A stretch of 64,000 nt of DNA. Origin: Cellulomonas cellasea (lineage in GTDB: Bacteria > Actinomycetota > Actinomycetes > Actinomycetales > Cellulomonadaceae). The notes beneath the pieces are model-generated. The model saw only the letters and a list, made by a program, of their open reading frames with translations, ran no database searches and was not told where the DNA came from. Below are positions 30,465-38,856 of this stretch, piece by piece (the first letter of the stretch is position 1; the number at the start of each line of letters is the position of its first letter). The stretch covers positions 62,001 to 126,000 of the forward strand of contig NZ_JAUDBQ010000005.1 in the NCBI RefSeq assembly GCF_030372105.1, in the 5' to 3' direction. The translations under genes were made by a program, and so were the position numbers.

Positions 30465-31115
30465 CTACGCGACGACGATGCGGAGCTGGGCGGCCATCGC
30501 CGGCGCCAGCTCCATGAGCTGCTCCTGGCTGATCGTCGCCCCGGCCAGCCCTTCGAGGCCCTGAAGCCCGGAGAGGTCCGCCCCGCGCAAGTCCACCTGC
30601 GCCAACGTCGCGCGGGTGAGGTCCAGTCGCCCGATGCGGCACCCGTCGAAGGCCATCCGCGTGACCTTCGCCCCGCCCAAGTCGAGCTCGCCGATGACGC
30701 ACCCGTCGAACCGCACATCCGTCAGCGCCGCGTCCCGCAGGTTCAAGTAGTCGATCTTGCCGCCGCGCACCAGCACACGCGTGAACGTCGAGGCGTACGC
30801 GGTCACCGCGCCGAGCCGGCAGTCCCGCAACTCGACGTCCCGCCAGATCGTGGTCGGCGCGTCGAGGCTCCCGGCGTGCACCTCCGTGAGCGTGCTGTCC
30901 GCGACCTGCCCGTGGCCCAGGCTCACGCCGTCGAGGCGGCATCCGGTCAACGCGCAGTCCATGAACCGCGAGTGGCGCGCGTCCTGGCCGGTGAGGTCCA
31001 GCCCGTCGAACGCGAGCGCCTCGTAGTCGCCCTCCTCCTCGAGCTGGCCATCGAACGGGGTCAGCGCGGGCAGGGAGAAGCGGGGCGCGGCGAGGGTCTG
31101 GGGGCGGCGACTCAT
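30465..31115 (-). CDS. Pentapeptide-repeat protein
   Basis: A 216-residue protein with pentapeptide-like A(D/N)LXX repeats from about residue 35 onward (FDGLDLTGQDARHSRFMDC, LTGCRLDGVSLG, VRFDGCVIGELDLGGAKV, LDLTRATLAQVDLRGADLSG). Such repeats form a right-handed beta-helix; some members mimic DNA and protect gyrase, but most are uncharacterised. The ATG at 31115 (MSRRPQTLAAPRF) is preferred; the frame remains open to 31229. No signal peptide. Confidence 0.82.
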   Translation of the reverse strand: MSRRPQTLAAPRFSLPALTPFDGQLEEEGDYEALAFDGLDLTGQDARHSRFMDCALTGCRLDGVSLGHGQVADSTLTEVHAGSLDAPTTIWRDVELRDCRLGAVTAYASTFTRVLVRGGKIDYLNLRDAALTDVRFDGCVIGELDLGGAKVTRMAFDGCRIGRLDLTRATLAQVDLRGADLSGLQGLEGLAGATISQEQLMELAPAMAAQLRIVVA

Positions 31116-31237
31116 GCCTTGAGCCTGCCATCTGGCTGGCTGAGGAGCGGGCGTCGCACCAGGCACCTCCTGAGGGAGAAGCGGTGAGGGGTCGGCATCG
31201 ACGGGAGTAACCGACAAACTGGAAGCCACTTTCGTGG

Positions 31238-31269
31238 TTACAGTCGACGAATGTGGTGTGCATCTGTAA
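31238..31269. promoter_or_regulatory. Inverted repeat upstream of the XRE/Fic pair
   Basis: TTACAG (31238-31243) and CTGTAA (31264-31269) form inverted arms 20 bases apart, with CTTT (31230-31233) and AAAG (31273-31276) further out. The region is less GC-rich than its surroundings and ends just before the GTG at 31279. It is a likely autoregulatory operator for the XRE protein. Confidence 0.5.
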
Positions 31270-31278
31270 GTTAAAGGC

Positions 31279-31740
31279 GTGGATCGTCAAATGATGCGTT
31301 CTCGCCTCGACCGTCGCCTCGCTTGCTGGCGCGACCTTCCGCGGGATGCCTCAGTGCGCCCGCACGGGGGGTGGGTGCAGGCGATCCGCACAGCGCTGGG
31401 GATGAGCCGGAGCGATCTGGCCCGTCGGATGGGCGTCGCTCCCAGCACCCTCGTGGGCATCGAGGAGAACGAAGTCCGGGGGACGGTCCGCATGGACACC
31501 CTGGCGCGTGCAGCGGAAGCGCTCGATTGCGACCTCGTGTACGCCCTGGTCCCGCGGCGCTCGCTCGATGACACCGTGAACGCGCGCGCGGAGCAGGTCG
31601 CTCGACGTGAGCTCGCGCCGATCGTGAACACGATGCGCCTGGAAGCGCAAGGACTCGAAGGGGAGGACGCGCGCGACGCGCTCCGAGCGCTGGCGCGGGC
31701 GAAGGCGAGCCGCGCAGACCTGTGGCGCGATCCGCGATGA
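31279..31740 (+). CDS. XRE-family antitoxin-like regulator (mobile mystery protein A type)
   Basis: A 153-residue protein with a helix-turn-helix at about residues 34-85 (WVQAIRTALGMSRSDLARRMGVAPSTLVGIEENE) and a LARAAEALDCDLVYALVP stretch typical of mobile mystery protein A. The C-terminal helical part (EQVARRELAPIVNTMRLEAQ) may contact the partner. The stop overlaps the Fic gene (ATGA). This pairing with mobile mystery protein B is found scattered on mobile or variable regions. GTG 31279 is used; ATG 31291 is possible. Confidence 0.82.
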   Translation: MDRQMMRSRLDRRLACWRDLPRDASVRPHGGWVQAIRTALGMSRSDLARRMGVAPSTLVGIEENEVRGTVRMDTLARAAEALDCDLVYALVPRRSLDDTVNARAEQVARRELAPIVNTMRLEAQGLEGEDARDALRALARAKASRADLWRDPR

Positions 31741-32351
31741 GTCTCACCGACGACGAGCCTGACGGTGCGACTCCGCTGACGGACGACGAGCGCAACGGGC
31801 TACGTCGGGAGTGGCTGTGGATCGCGACCCGTGCGGATCGCGACCTGGCAGAGCAGACCTCCATCATCGAAGGGCTCGCGCCCCTCAGGCGTCGGCACCC
31901 AGCCGCCGAGACGATCCTGACCGCTGACTACGTCCGCGCGCTGCACCAGCGGATGTTTGGCCAGGTGTGGAAGTGGGCCGGGCTGTACCGCCAGTCAGAG
32001 CGTAATATCGGCATCGATCCGCACCAGATCGCCATCGCCATCTCTGACCTCGTGGCCGACGCGGCGTGGTGGTTCGGTCCTCAGGTCACCTGGATCACGC
32101 CCGACGCTGCGCTGTGTCGAATCCATCACCGCCTCGTGGCGATCCACCCGTTCCCCAATGGCAATGGTCGCCACGCTCGTGAGTACGCGAACCTCCTGGC
32201 GGCAGCGGTGGGCCGGCCAGTATTCACCTGGGGCTCCGGTGCGGCACTGACTAACACCGGTCCCGACAGGCGCGCCTACATCGCTGCGCTGCGGGCGGTG
32301 GATCGCGATCCCGAGGCGCTGGGTCCGCTGGTCGAGTTCGCGCGCTCCTGA
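31737..32351 (+). CDS. Fic-domain protein (mobile mystery protein B type)
   Basis: A 204-residue Fic enzyme. The catalytic loop HPFPNGNGRHAR (137-148) is intact, with the AMP-transferring His137. Near the N-terminus TSIIEG (41-46) fits the [S/T]xxxE[G/N] inhibitory helix of class II Fic proteins, in which Glu blocks the nucleotide site until relieved. WKWAGLYRQSERNIG is the beta-flap region that holds the target. It should transfer AMP, or another nucleotide part, onto a target protein. Its upstream partner is an XRE protein, so a toxin-antitoxin-like or self-inhibited stress module is likely. Confidence 0.87.
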   Translation: MSLTDDEPDGATPLTDDERNGLRREWLWIATRADRDLAEQTSIIEGLAPLRRRHPAAETILTADYVRALHQRMFGQVWKWAGLYRQSERNIGIDPHQIAIAISDLVADAAWWFGPQVTWITPDAALCRIHHRLVAIHPFPNGNGRHAREYANLLAAAVGRPVFTWGSGAALTNTGPDRRAYIAALRAVDRDPEALGPLVEFARS

Positions 32352-32382
32352 CCGACAGGACGGCACCTGCCATCTGCCAGGC

Positions 32383-33156
32383 TCAGGACCGGGCGTCGCG
32401 CCAGGCCACCCACTGCTTGACGAGCGACATGTCGTAGTCGGGCCCGTCGGCGTCGAGCGTGACCAACGTGACCCCGGCATCGACCAGATGGTCGGCCACG
32501 TCGGACGGGGGTGTCCTGGCGGCGAACGAGCGCTCGATCTGGCTCGCGTCGCGGCCGACGTCCACGCCATGCTGGTCGAGGATCGCGCTCTTGCGCCGCA
32601 GCGTCTCGAGGTCCCCGAAGCTGTGCCACACGTCGGCGTGCTCGGCGACGACCCTCAGGGTCTTCCGCTCCCCGCCACCGCCGATGAGGATGGGGATCTG
32701 CCGAGTCGGCTGCGGGTTGGCCGCCGCCCACCGGGCCTTGATCCGCGGCAGCGCCTCGGCCAGCGCCGCGATGCGGGAGCCCGCCGTCCCGAACTCGTAG
32801 CCGAACTCGTCGTAGTCACGTTCGAACCACCCGGCGCCGATGCCCAGGATCAGCCGCCCACCGGAAATGTGGTCGACGGTTCGGGCCATGTCGGCGAGCA
32901 GGTCCGGGTTGCGGTACGAGTTGCAGGTCACCAGCGCGCCGATCTGCACGCGGCTGGTCTGCTCGGCCCAGGCGCCGAGCATCGTCCAGCACTCGAAGTG
33001 CTTGCCGTCCGGGTCCCCGTTGAGCGGGAAGAAATGGTCCCAGTTGAAGACGATATCGACGCCGGTGTCCTCGGCGCGCCGGACCGCGTCGCGGATCTGC
33101 GCGTAGTCGGCATGCTGCGGCTTGAGCTGGACGCCGATGCGCACCGGGTTGGTCAT
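32383..33156 (-). CDS. F420-type luciferase-like oxidoreductase
   Basis: A 257-residue luciferase-like TIM barrel with RIGVQLKPQHADYAQIRDAV, NWDHFFPLNGDP, GALVTCNSYRNPDLLADMARTVDHISGGRL and GIGAGWFERDYDEFGYEF, matching the actinobacterial F420-dependent branch. It probably uses F420 to reduce or oxidise a small molecule. The ATG at 33156 starts at the family N-terminus; the frame is open to 33183. It lies 23 bases after the DUF1206 gene on the same strand, so the two may be co-transcribed. Confidence 0.85.
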   Translation of the reverse strand: MTNPVRIGVQLKPQHADYAQIRDAVRRAEDTGVDIVFNWDHFFPLNGDPDGKHFECWTMLGAWAEQTSRVQIGALVTCNSYRNPDLLADMARTVDHISGGRLILGIGAGWFERDYDEFGYEFGTAGSRIAALAEALPRIKARWAAANPQPTRQIPILIGGGGERKTLRVVAEHADVWHSFGDLETLRRKSAILDQHGVDVGRDASQIERSFAARTPPSDVADHLVDAGVTLVTLDADGPDYDMSLVKQWVAWRDARS

Positions 33157-33179
33157 GAGGCGATCCTGGCGCCGGCGGG

Positions 33180-33971
33180 TCACATCCGCGCGTAGCGGGA
33201 GCGGACGAACGAGTAGGCGCCGTAGCAGGCCAGGCCGATGCCGACGGCGATGAGGGCAGCCACCCCGGCGGGCTGGTCCCGCAGATCGTGCAGCGCGCCG
33301 TCGAGGCCCTGCGCCTGCGCCGGGTCGGACGTGATGCCGGCGACGACGAAGGCGAAGCCGATCAGGGCCAGCGCGACGCCCTTGGCCACGTAGCCGAGCG
33401 TGCCTGCCTTCTTCACGGCGTTGCCGGCCTGACCTCGGGGGACGCCCCTCAGGTCCTCGAGGAACTTCTGGCGGATGCCCTTGATGACGTGGTAGACGGC
33501 GACGGCCAGGACGCCGAGGCCGACTGCCACGACGAGGGCTCGCCCGCCGGGGGCCTGCATCAGGCCGGCGGTCGCATCCTGCGTCTGGCCCTCGCTCGAA
33601 CTGCCAGAGCCCATCGCGAACGCCGCAGCGCTCACCGCGAGCGCCAGGTACACGACGGCCTTGCCCGCCGACTTCGCACGGTCGGCGGCCTCACCGCGCC
33701 CGCGCAGCGCCTCGGCGGCCTGCCATGCGGCAAGGGCGAGCAGCGCGATAGCGCCGACCCACAGTGCGATGCCCCCGAAGGGCGTCTCGGCGATCTGGCG
33801 GAGGGCGCCGGACTGGTCGGCGCTCTCGCCGCCGCCTCCGAGCGCCACCTGGACGGCGATGATCCCGATGAGCACGTGCAGCACTCCGCTCACCGCGTAT
33901 CCGCAGCGTGCGGCCAGCTCCCACGGCCGCTGCCGGGCAGTGGTCGCCGCCGCCGACGTCATGGCGCTCAT
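33180..33971 (-). CDS. DUF1206 membrane protein
   Basis: A 263-residue protein with six predicted membrane segments arranged as three repeats of a two-helix unit, each beginning with a G-Y-(V/A)-x(S/K)G-type turn (CGYAVSGVLHVLIG, KSAGKAVVYLALAV, LGYVAKGVALALIG). This is the DUF1206 architecture. Function unknown. ATG at 33971 has GAGGAGG well placed. A longer antisense frame upstream is ignored. Confidence 0.87.
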   Translation of the reverse strand: MSAMTSAAATTARQRPWELAARCGYAVSGVLHVLIGIIAVQVALGGGGESADQSGALRQIAETPFGGIALWVGAIALLALAAWQAAEALRGRGEAADRAKSAGKAVVYLALAVSAAAFAMGSGSSSEGQTQDATAGLMQAPGGRALVVAVGLGVLAVAVYHVIKGIRQKFLEDLRGVPRGQAGNAVKKAGTLGYVAKGVALALIGFAFVVAGITSDPAQAQGLDGALHDLRDQPAGVAALIAVGIGLACYGAYSFVRSRYARM

Positions 33972-34079
33972 CAGACCTCCTCCTCGCGGGCGGACCGTCC
34001 GCGCTCGCGGGGCCGATCGTGGCATCGAACGTGTCCATCGGCGACCGGAAGGTGGTGGTCTGCGGCGTACGCTCCGGCT

Positions 34080-34445
34080 GTGAGCGAGGACGTGCGCAAC
34101 GTGCAGGCAGCCTTGGACGCGGTCGCTGAGCACTGGCAGCCGCACCGGCTGACCAGCGTGAACGACTACGACGTGAAGGTCGTCAAGCTGCTGGGCGAGT
34201 TCGTCTGGCACACCCATCCGGACACCGACGAGCTGTTCATGGTGATCAGCGGCACGCTCACCATCCAGCTCCGCGACCGGGACGTGGTGCTCGGCCCCAA
34301 CGACGTCTTCGTGGTGCCGAGGGGCGTCGAGCACTGCCCCCGGGCGGACGCCGAGGTGCACGCCCTGCTGTTCGAGCCGCAGGGGACCGTCAACACCGGC
34401 GACGCGGGCGGCGACAGGACCGCGGCGGTCCGCGAACTGGGCTGA
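34080..34445 (+). CDS. Cupin-domain protein
   Basis: A 121-residue single cupin: the first motif FVWHTHPDTDELFMVISG gives the His-His-Glu metal ligands, and the second, VPRGVEHCPRADAE, the last His. It may bind a metal and act as a small isomerase, dioxygenase or sensor; the substrate cannot be told. The GTG stands six bases after TACGCT (34068-34073), so it is probably leaderless. Confidence 0.85.
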   Translation: MSEDVRNVQAALDAVAEHWQPHRLTSVNDYDVKVVKLLGEFVWHTHPDTDELFMVISGTLTIQLRDRDVVLGPNDVFVVPRGVEHCPRADAEVHALLFEPQGTVNTGDAGGDRTAAVRELG

Positions 34446-34456
34446 GCCCGCTCGCT

Positions 34457-34900
34457 TTACTCGACCGGGACCATCCGCACCGTCCCGTCGGCGTCGACTG
34501 TGAGGCCCGGGTTGTGGGCGATCTCCCAGCGCACCCCGCATGGGTCCTCGACGTAGCCGCTGTACCCACCCCACTCGGCGCGCCGCGGGGCCTTGAGCAA
34601 CGTGGCCCCGGCGGCGACAGCCTGGGTGATGACGGCGTCGACCTCGGCCTCGGATGCGACGTTGTGCGCCAGCGCGATGCCGTGGGCGGTGGGCGCCGCA
34701 TCCGGGGGCAGGTCCATGTCCTGCGCGAGCAACCCGGCGTCGAAGAAGCTGAGCAGCAGGCCGGGCGCCACCTGCACGAACAGCACGCTCTGCTCGGGCA
34801 GGTCGAGGGTGGGCGTCCAGCCCAGGCCGTCGACGTAGAAGCGGCGGGCGGCGGCGACGTCGCGCACGCCCACGGTCAGGAGGGTCAGTCGCTGGTCCAT
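34457..34900 (-). CDS. VOC-superfamily (glyoxalase-like) protein
   Basis: A 147-residue VOC domain protein: LTLLTVGVRDVAAARRFYVDGLGW, QVAPGLLLSFFD, and WGGYSGYVEDPCGVRWEIAHNPG near the end, with Glu as the last metal ligand. Likely resistance or catabolic enzyme of unknown substrate. ATG at 34900; longer upstream frame rejected because homology starts at MDQRLTLLTVG. Confidence 0.85.
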   Translation of the reverse strand: MDQRLTLLTVGVRDVAAARRFYVDGLGWTPTLDLPEQSVLFVQVAPGLLLSFFDAGLLAQDMDLPPDAAPTAHGIALAHNVASEAEVDAVITQAVAAGATLLKAPRRAEWGGYSGYVEDPCGVRWEIAHNPGLTVDADGTVRMVPVE

Positions 34901-34976
34901 CGGCCGAGCGTGCCACTCGCCGCCCACACGGCGGCAGCCCCCGCCTGGCCGGACGGGGGCTGCTGGTCTGCGGCGC

Positions 34977-35945
34977 TCAGAGCGGGACGACGGCGCCGGT
35001 GAGGTGCGGCTTGCCGGAGCGGCGGTTCCAACCCGCGTAGGCGAATCCGCCGTCGCCGTCGGGCGCCACGCGGACGTCCACAGTGCCGGGCAGCAGCACC
35101 GGCTTGGCGAACTCCACGGTCCAGGTGAACGCGTCGCCACGCCCGGCGCCCACATCGGCCAGCGCGCGCGAGGCGGTGTACATGCCGTGCGCGATGGCCC
35201 GGGGGAAGCCGAGCGCCTTGGCGCTGAGCTTCGACAGGTGGATGGGGTTCTGGTCGCCGGAGACCGCGGCGTATCGGCGGCCGGTGTCGGCGTCGAGGCG
35301 CCAGCGGCCGGTGGGGAGCGGCGGGGTGAACGGCTCCCGGCGCCCGTCGTCGGACGACGCCGACGAGGCAGCCGACGCAGCGGACCCCGCGCCCGAGCCG
35401 GACGCGCCCAACCGCACGCCCTTCGCCAGGTACGTCGACACCCCGCGCCAGGCGAGCTCGCCGCCCAGCACGTCGTCGTCGGCCCCGGCGATCCGGACCT
35501 CCGTCACCAGCTCGAGCTGCGTGCCTGAGCGGTGCTCCGCGAGGCCTTGCGCCCAGGCGCGGATGTCGAGGCGGTCGCCCAGCAAGATCGGCCGGTACTG
35601 GTCGACCCGGTTGGCCAGGTGCACCATGCCCAGCAGCGGCAGCGGGAAGTCGGGCCGCACCATGACCGCCGTGGCCACCGGGAACGCGAGCACATGCGTG
35701 AACCCGGCGGGCAGCACGTCGGATGCGCTCTCGCCGAGCAGGTGCTGGTAGGCGGTCAGGTGCTCGGGGTCGGCCTGCACCCCGGCGACGACGTAGGCGA
35801 CGTCCGGCAGTGCGCCGGGCGCGCGGCCCAGCCGCCGTTCCAGGTTGAGCCGTGCGGACGCGGCGACTCCCCGCCCGTAGAGCCTGCCGAGCGCCGGGAC
35901 GCCGGGCAGCACCACCTCCGTCGGCACGCCGACGGGCGCGGTCAC
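34977..35945 (-). CDS. MaoC-like (hot-dog fold) dehydratase
   Basis: A 322-residue protein with two hot-dog folds. The C-terminal one carries the hydratase motif YAAVSGDQNPIHLSKLSAKALGFPRAIAHGMY with catalytic Asp and His. The N-terminal half is a degenerate hot dog. A low-complexity Ala/Ser/Gly stretch (about 205-222) lies between them. It probably hydrates enoyl thioesters in the same pathway as the upstream reductase and thiolase. GTG start overlaps the reductase stop (GTGA). Confidence 0.87.
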   Translation of the reverse strand: MTAPVGVPTEVVLPGVPALGRLYGRGVAASARLNLERRLGRAPGALPDVAYVVAGVQADPEHLTAYQHLLGESASDVLPAGFTHVLAFPVATAVMVRPDFPLPLLGMVHLANRVDQYRPILLGDRLDIRAWAQGLAEHRSGTQLELVTEVRIAGADDDVLGGELAWRGVSTYLAKGVRLGASGSGAGSAASAASSASSDDGRREPFTPPLPTGRWRLDADTGRRYAAVSGDQNPIHLSKLSAKALGFPRAIAHGMYTASRALADVGAGRGDAFTWTVEFAKPVLLPGTVDVRVAPDGDGGFAYAGWNRRSGKPHLTGAVVPL

Positions 35946-37318
35946 TGGCCCACCAGGTTCTGCCCGCACACCCGCAGCGTCTGGCCCACGACCCCGCCGG
36001 CCTGCGGCGACGCGAGGAACGCGACGGTCTCGGCGACGTCCACCGGCAGCCCGCCCTGCTGCAGCGAGTTGAGCCGCCGGGCGACCTGCCGGGTGACGGC
36101 GGGGATGCGGGCGGTCATCTCGGTCTCGATGAAGCCGGGGGCGACGGCGTTCGCGGTGCCGCCGAAGGCCGTGAGCAGCGGCGCGGTGGCCCGCACCATG
36201 CCGATGACGCCGCCCTTGGACGCCGCGTAGTTCGTCTGCCCGCGGTTGCCGGCGATGCCGGATGTCGAGGCGAGCGCCACGATGCGCGGGGCGTCGGTGA
36301 AGTCGCCGGACTCGAGCAGCGCCTCGTTGATCCGCAGCGGCGCGGCCACGTTGACGGCCAGGACCGGGTCCCACTTCTCCGTGGTCATGTTCGCGAGCAG
36401 CTTGTCGCGGGTGATCCCGGCGTTGTGCACCACGATGTCGAGCCGCCCGTGCCGGGTGAGCGTGTGGTCGAGGATCTTCTGCCCGGCGTCCTCGGCGGTC
36501 ACATCGAGCTGCAGCGCGGTGCCGCGCACAGAGTTCGCCACGGCCACGAGCTGCTCCCCGGCGGCGGGGACGTCCACGGCCACCACCGTGGCGCCGTCGC
36601 GGGCCAGGGTCGTGGCGATCGCCGCGCCGATGCCCCGGGCCGCGCCGGTGACGACGGCGACGCGGCCGGCCAGCGGGCGGTCCCAGTCGGAGGGCAGCGA
36701 GCCCGCGTCGGAGTCGACGTGCAGCAGCTGGCCGTCGACGAACGCGGAGCGCGTGGACAGGAAGAACCGCAGGGCGCCCAGCGCGCTCGGCGCGGTGACG
36801 GGCACGCCATCGGCCACGACGACGCCGTTGGCGGTGGCGCCGCCGCGCAGCTCCTTGGCGAGTGACCGCAGCACCCCGTCGACGCCCTGCCGGGCGGCGG
36901 ACAGCGCGGGGCCGATGTCGGCGGTGGCCGGACGCGAGATCGTCACGATGCGCGCGCCCGGCGCCAGGCCCTTGAGGGCGCTGGCCGCCGCGAGCATCGG
37001 CTCGGAGAGCTGGTCGGGGTGGGTGATCTCGGTGAGCACCAGCACGATCGCGGCGTGACGCTCGCCCGCTGTGGCGGTGCGGCGCACGTCGAGGTCCCAG
37101 CCGCTCTCCAGCCCGGTGTCGCCGAGCGACGTGCCGGAGAGCAGGTGCGCGATGGCGTCGGCGTCCGGGCCCGTGCCGAGCACCAGCACCGGCCCGGCGA
37201 CCAGCGGCTGCCCGGGGCGGAAACGTCGGAGCTGGGCGGGGCGCGGCAGCCCGAGCTGCTTCGCGATCTTCTTCGTGACCCCGGAGTTGACCAGGTTCAG
37301 GTAGGTGTCGGTGCTCAC
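35942..37318 (-). CDS. FabG4-like 3-oxoacyl-thioester reductase (long form)
   Basis: A 458-residue short-chain dehydrogenase of the high-molecular-weight FabG type. The C-terminal 245 residues are the active SDR: TGAARGIGAAIA, HNAGITRDK, catalytic Ser in ALASTSG and Tyr/Lys in YAASKGG. The N-terminal 200 residues are a degenerate Rossmann or flavodoxin-like domain. M. tuberculosis FabG4 has the same plan and uses NADH with long acyl-CoA. GTG start overlaps the thiolase stop. Confidence 0.9.
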   Translation of the reverse strand: MSTDTYLNLVNSGVTKKIAKQLGLPRPAQLRRFRPGQPLVAGPVLVLGTGPDADAIAHLLSGTSLGDTGLESGWDLDVRRTATAGERHAAIVLVLTEITHPDQLSEPMLAAASALKGLAPGARIVTISRPATADIGPALSAARQGVDGVLRSLAKELRGGATANGVVVADGVPVTAPSALGALRFFLSTRSAFVDGQLLHVDSDAGSLPSDWDRPLAGRVAVVTGAARGIGAAIATTLARDGATVVAVDVPAAGEQLVAVANSVRGTALQLDVTAEDAGQKILDHTLTRHGRLDIVVHNAGITRDKLLANMTTEKWDPVLAVNVAAPLRINEALLESGDFTDAPRIVALASTSGIAGNRGQTNYAASKGGVIGMVRATAPLLTAFGGTANAVAPGFIETEMTARIPAVTRQVARRLNSLQQGGLPVDVAETVAFLASPQAGGVVGQTLRVCGQNLVGQ

Positions 37319-38682
37319 GCCGCCTCCAGGATCGCTGTCAGTCCGAGGCCACCTGCGGCGCAGATGGAGATGAGGGCGCGCACGGGGGCGTCGGAGCCCT
37401 GCTCGGCCTTGCGCCGCGCGAGCTCCTTGGAGATCGTCGCGACGATGCGCCCGCCGGTGGCGGCGAACGGGTGCCCGGCGGCGAGCGAGGAGCCGTGCAC
37501 GTTGAGCCGGGAGCGCTCGACCTTCCCGAAGGCGCTGTCGAGCCCGAGCCGGGTGCGGCTGAACTCCTCGTCCTCCCAGGCGGCGAGCGTGGTGAGCACT
37601 GTGGCGGCGAACGCCTCGTGGATCTCGACGTAGTCGAAGTCGTCGAGCGTCAGGCCGTTGCGGGCGAGCAGCCGGGGCACTGCGAACACGGGCGCCATGA
37701 GCAGCCCGTCCACGCCGTGCACGAAGTCCACGGCCCCGGTCTCGGCGTCGACGATCGAGGCCAGCGGCGTCAGGTCGTGCTCCGCGGCCCACTCGTCGGA
37801 GCCGAGCAGCACGGTGGAGGCGCCGTCGGACAGGGGCGTGGAGTTGCCCGCCGTCATGGTCGCCTCGGCGTCCAGGCCCAGCCCGAACGTCGGGCGCAGC
37901 TTGGCGAGCTTCTCGAGCGTGGTGTCGGGGCGCAGGTTCGCGTCCCGGGTGAGCCCGCGGAACGGGGTGACCAGGTCGTCGAAGAACCCGGCGTCGTAGG
38001 CGGCGGCCAGGTTGATGTGGCTGGCGTACGCGATCTCGTCCTGCGCCTCGCGGGTGATGCCCCACTCGGCGGTGGTGATGGCCTGGTGCTCGCCCATCGA
38101 CAGGCCGGTGCGGGGCTCGTTGGTGCGGGGCGCGGCGGGCGCGAGGTCCTTGGGGCGGATCGACGCGGCCGCGGCGAGCTTCTGCGGGAGGGTCTTGGCG
38201 CGGGACAGGTCGAGCAGCGCGCGGCGCAGCCGGTCGCTCACCGCGATCGGCGCGTCGGAGGTGGTGTCGACCCCGCCGGCGATGGCCGACTCGAGCTGGC
38301 CGAGCCGGATCTTGTTGCTGAGGCTGACGATCGTCTCGAGGCCCGTCGCGCAAGCCTGCTGCATGTCGTAGGCGGGCGTCTCGTCGCTGAGCGCGGAGCC
38401 GAGCACCGCCTCGCGGGTGAGGTTGAAGTCGCGGCTGTGCTTGAGCACGGCGCCGGCCGCGACCGAGCCGATCCGCTCGCCCTGGAGGCCGTACCGGGCG
38501 ACGAGCCCGTCGAGCGCGGCGGTCAGCATGTCCTGGTTGCTGGCGTGCGCGTAGGGGCCGCCGGCTCGCGCGAACGGGATCCGGTTGCCGCCGAGGACGA
38601 GCGCGCGCCGGGGGCCGGAGCCCGCCTCGGGGGTGCTCGTCTGCTGTTCGCCTGCCGAGGCGCGGGTGCGTGTGCTGGCCAT
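37315..38682 (-). CDS. Acetyl-CoA acyltransferase (thiolase, FadA/FadI type)
   Basis: A 455-residue thiolase with the acyl-accepting Cys111 in MQQACATGLE, HEAFAA, LNVHGSSLAAGHPFAATGGR with the active His, and the second Cys in ISICAAGGLG. It cleaves 3-ketoacyl-CoA, or condenses acyl-CoAs. First gene of a three-gene lipid operon (thiolase, FabG4-like, MaoC-like), together covering the last steps of a beta-oxidation or reverse cycle. Divergent from the TetR gene. Confidence 0.93.
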   Translation of the reverse strand: MASTRTRASAGEQQTSTPEAGSGPRRALVLGGNRIPFARAGGPYAHASNQDMLTAALDGLVARYGLQGERIGSVAAGAVLKHSRDFNLTREAVLGSALSDETPAYDMQQACATGLETIVSLSNKIRLGQLESAIAGGVDTTSDAPIAVSDRLRRALLDLSRAKTLPQKLAAAASIRPKDLAPAAPRTNEPRTGLSMGEHQAITTAEWGITREAQDEIAYASHINLAAAYDAGFFDDLVTPFRGLTRDANLRPDTTLEKLAKLRPTFGLGLDAEATMTAGNSTPLSDGASTVLLGSDEWAAEHDLTPLASIVDAETGAVDFVHGVDGLLMAPVFAVPRLLARNGLTLDDFDYVEIHEAFAATVLTTLAAWEDEEFSRTRLGLDSAFGKVERSRLNVHGSSLAAGHPFAATGGRIVATISKELARRKAEQGSDAPVRALISICAAGGLGLTAILEAA

Positions 38683-38823
38683 GGGCGTTCCTCTCGCGTC
38701 GTCGCTGAGCCTGAGATGCCGTGCCTGAGTTGCCGTCGTGCTGTGCCGGCACGTATGGGGTTCAGCGTGCCCTGGCCTGGGACCTGTGGCCCAGGGGAAG
38801 AATCCCAGGCGGTGATATGTGTC

Positions 38824-38856
38824 CGAAACCCACAGTACCTGATACCTTCGGTTTCG
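38824..38856. promoter_or_regulatory. TetR operator and leaderless promoter
   Basis: CGAAACC (38824-38830) and GGTTTCG (38850-38856) are perfect inverted arms with 19 bases between them. Between them lies TACCTT (38843-38848), a -10 seven bases before the GTG at 38856, so transcription would start at the start codon itself. A bound TetR dimer would cover the -10 and start site, and could also act on the divergent thiolase promoter. Confidence 0.6.
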
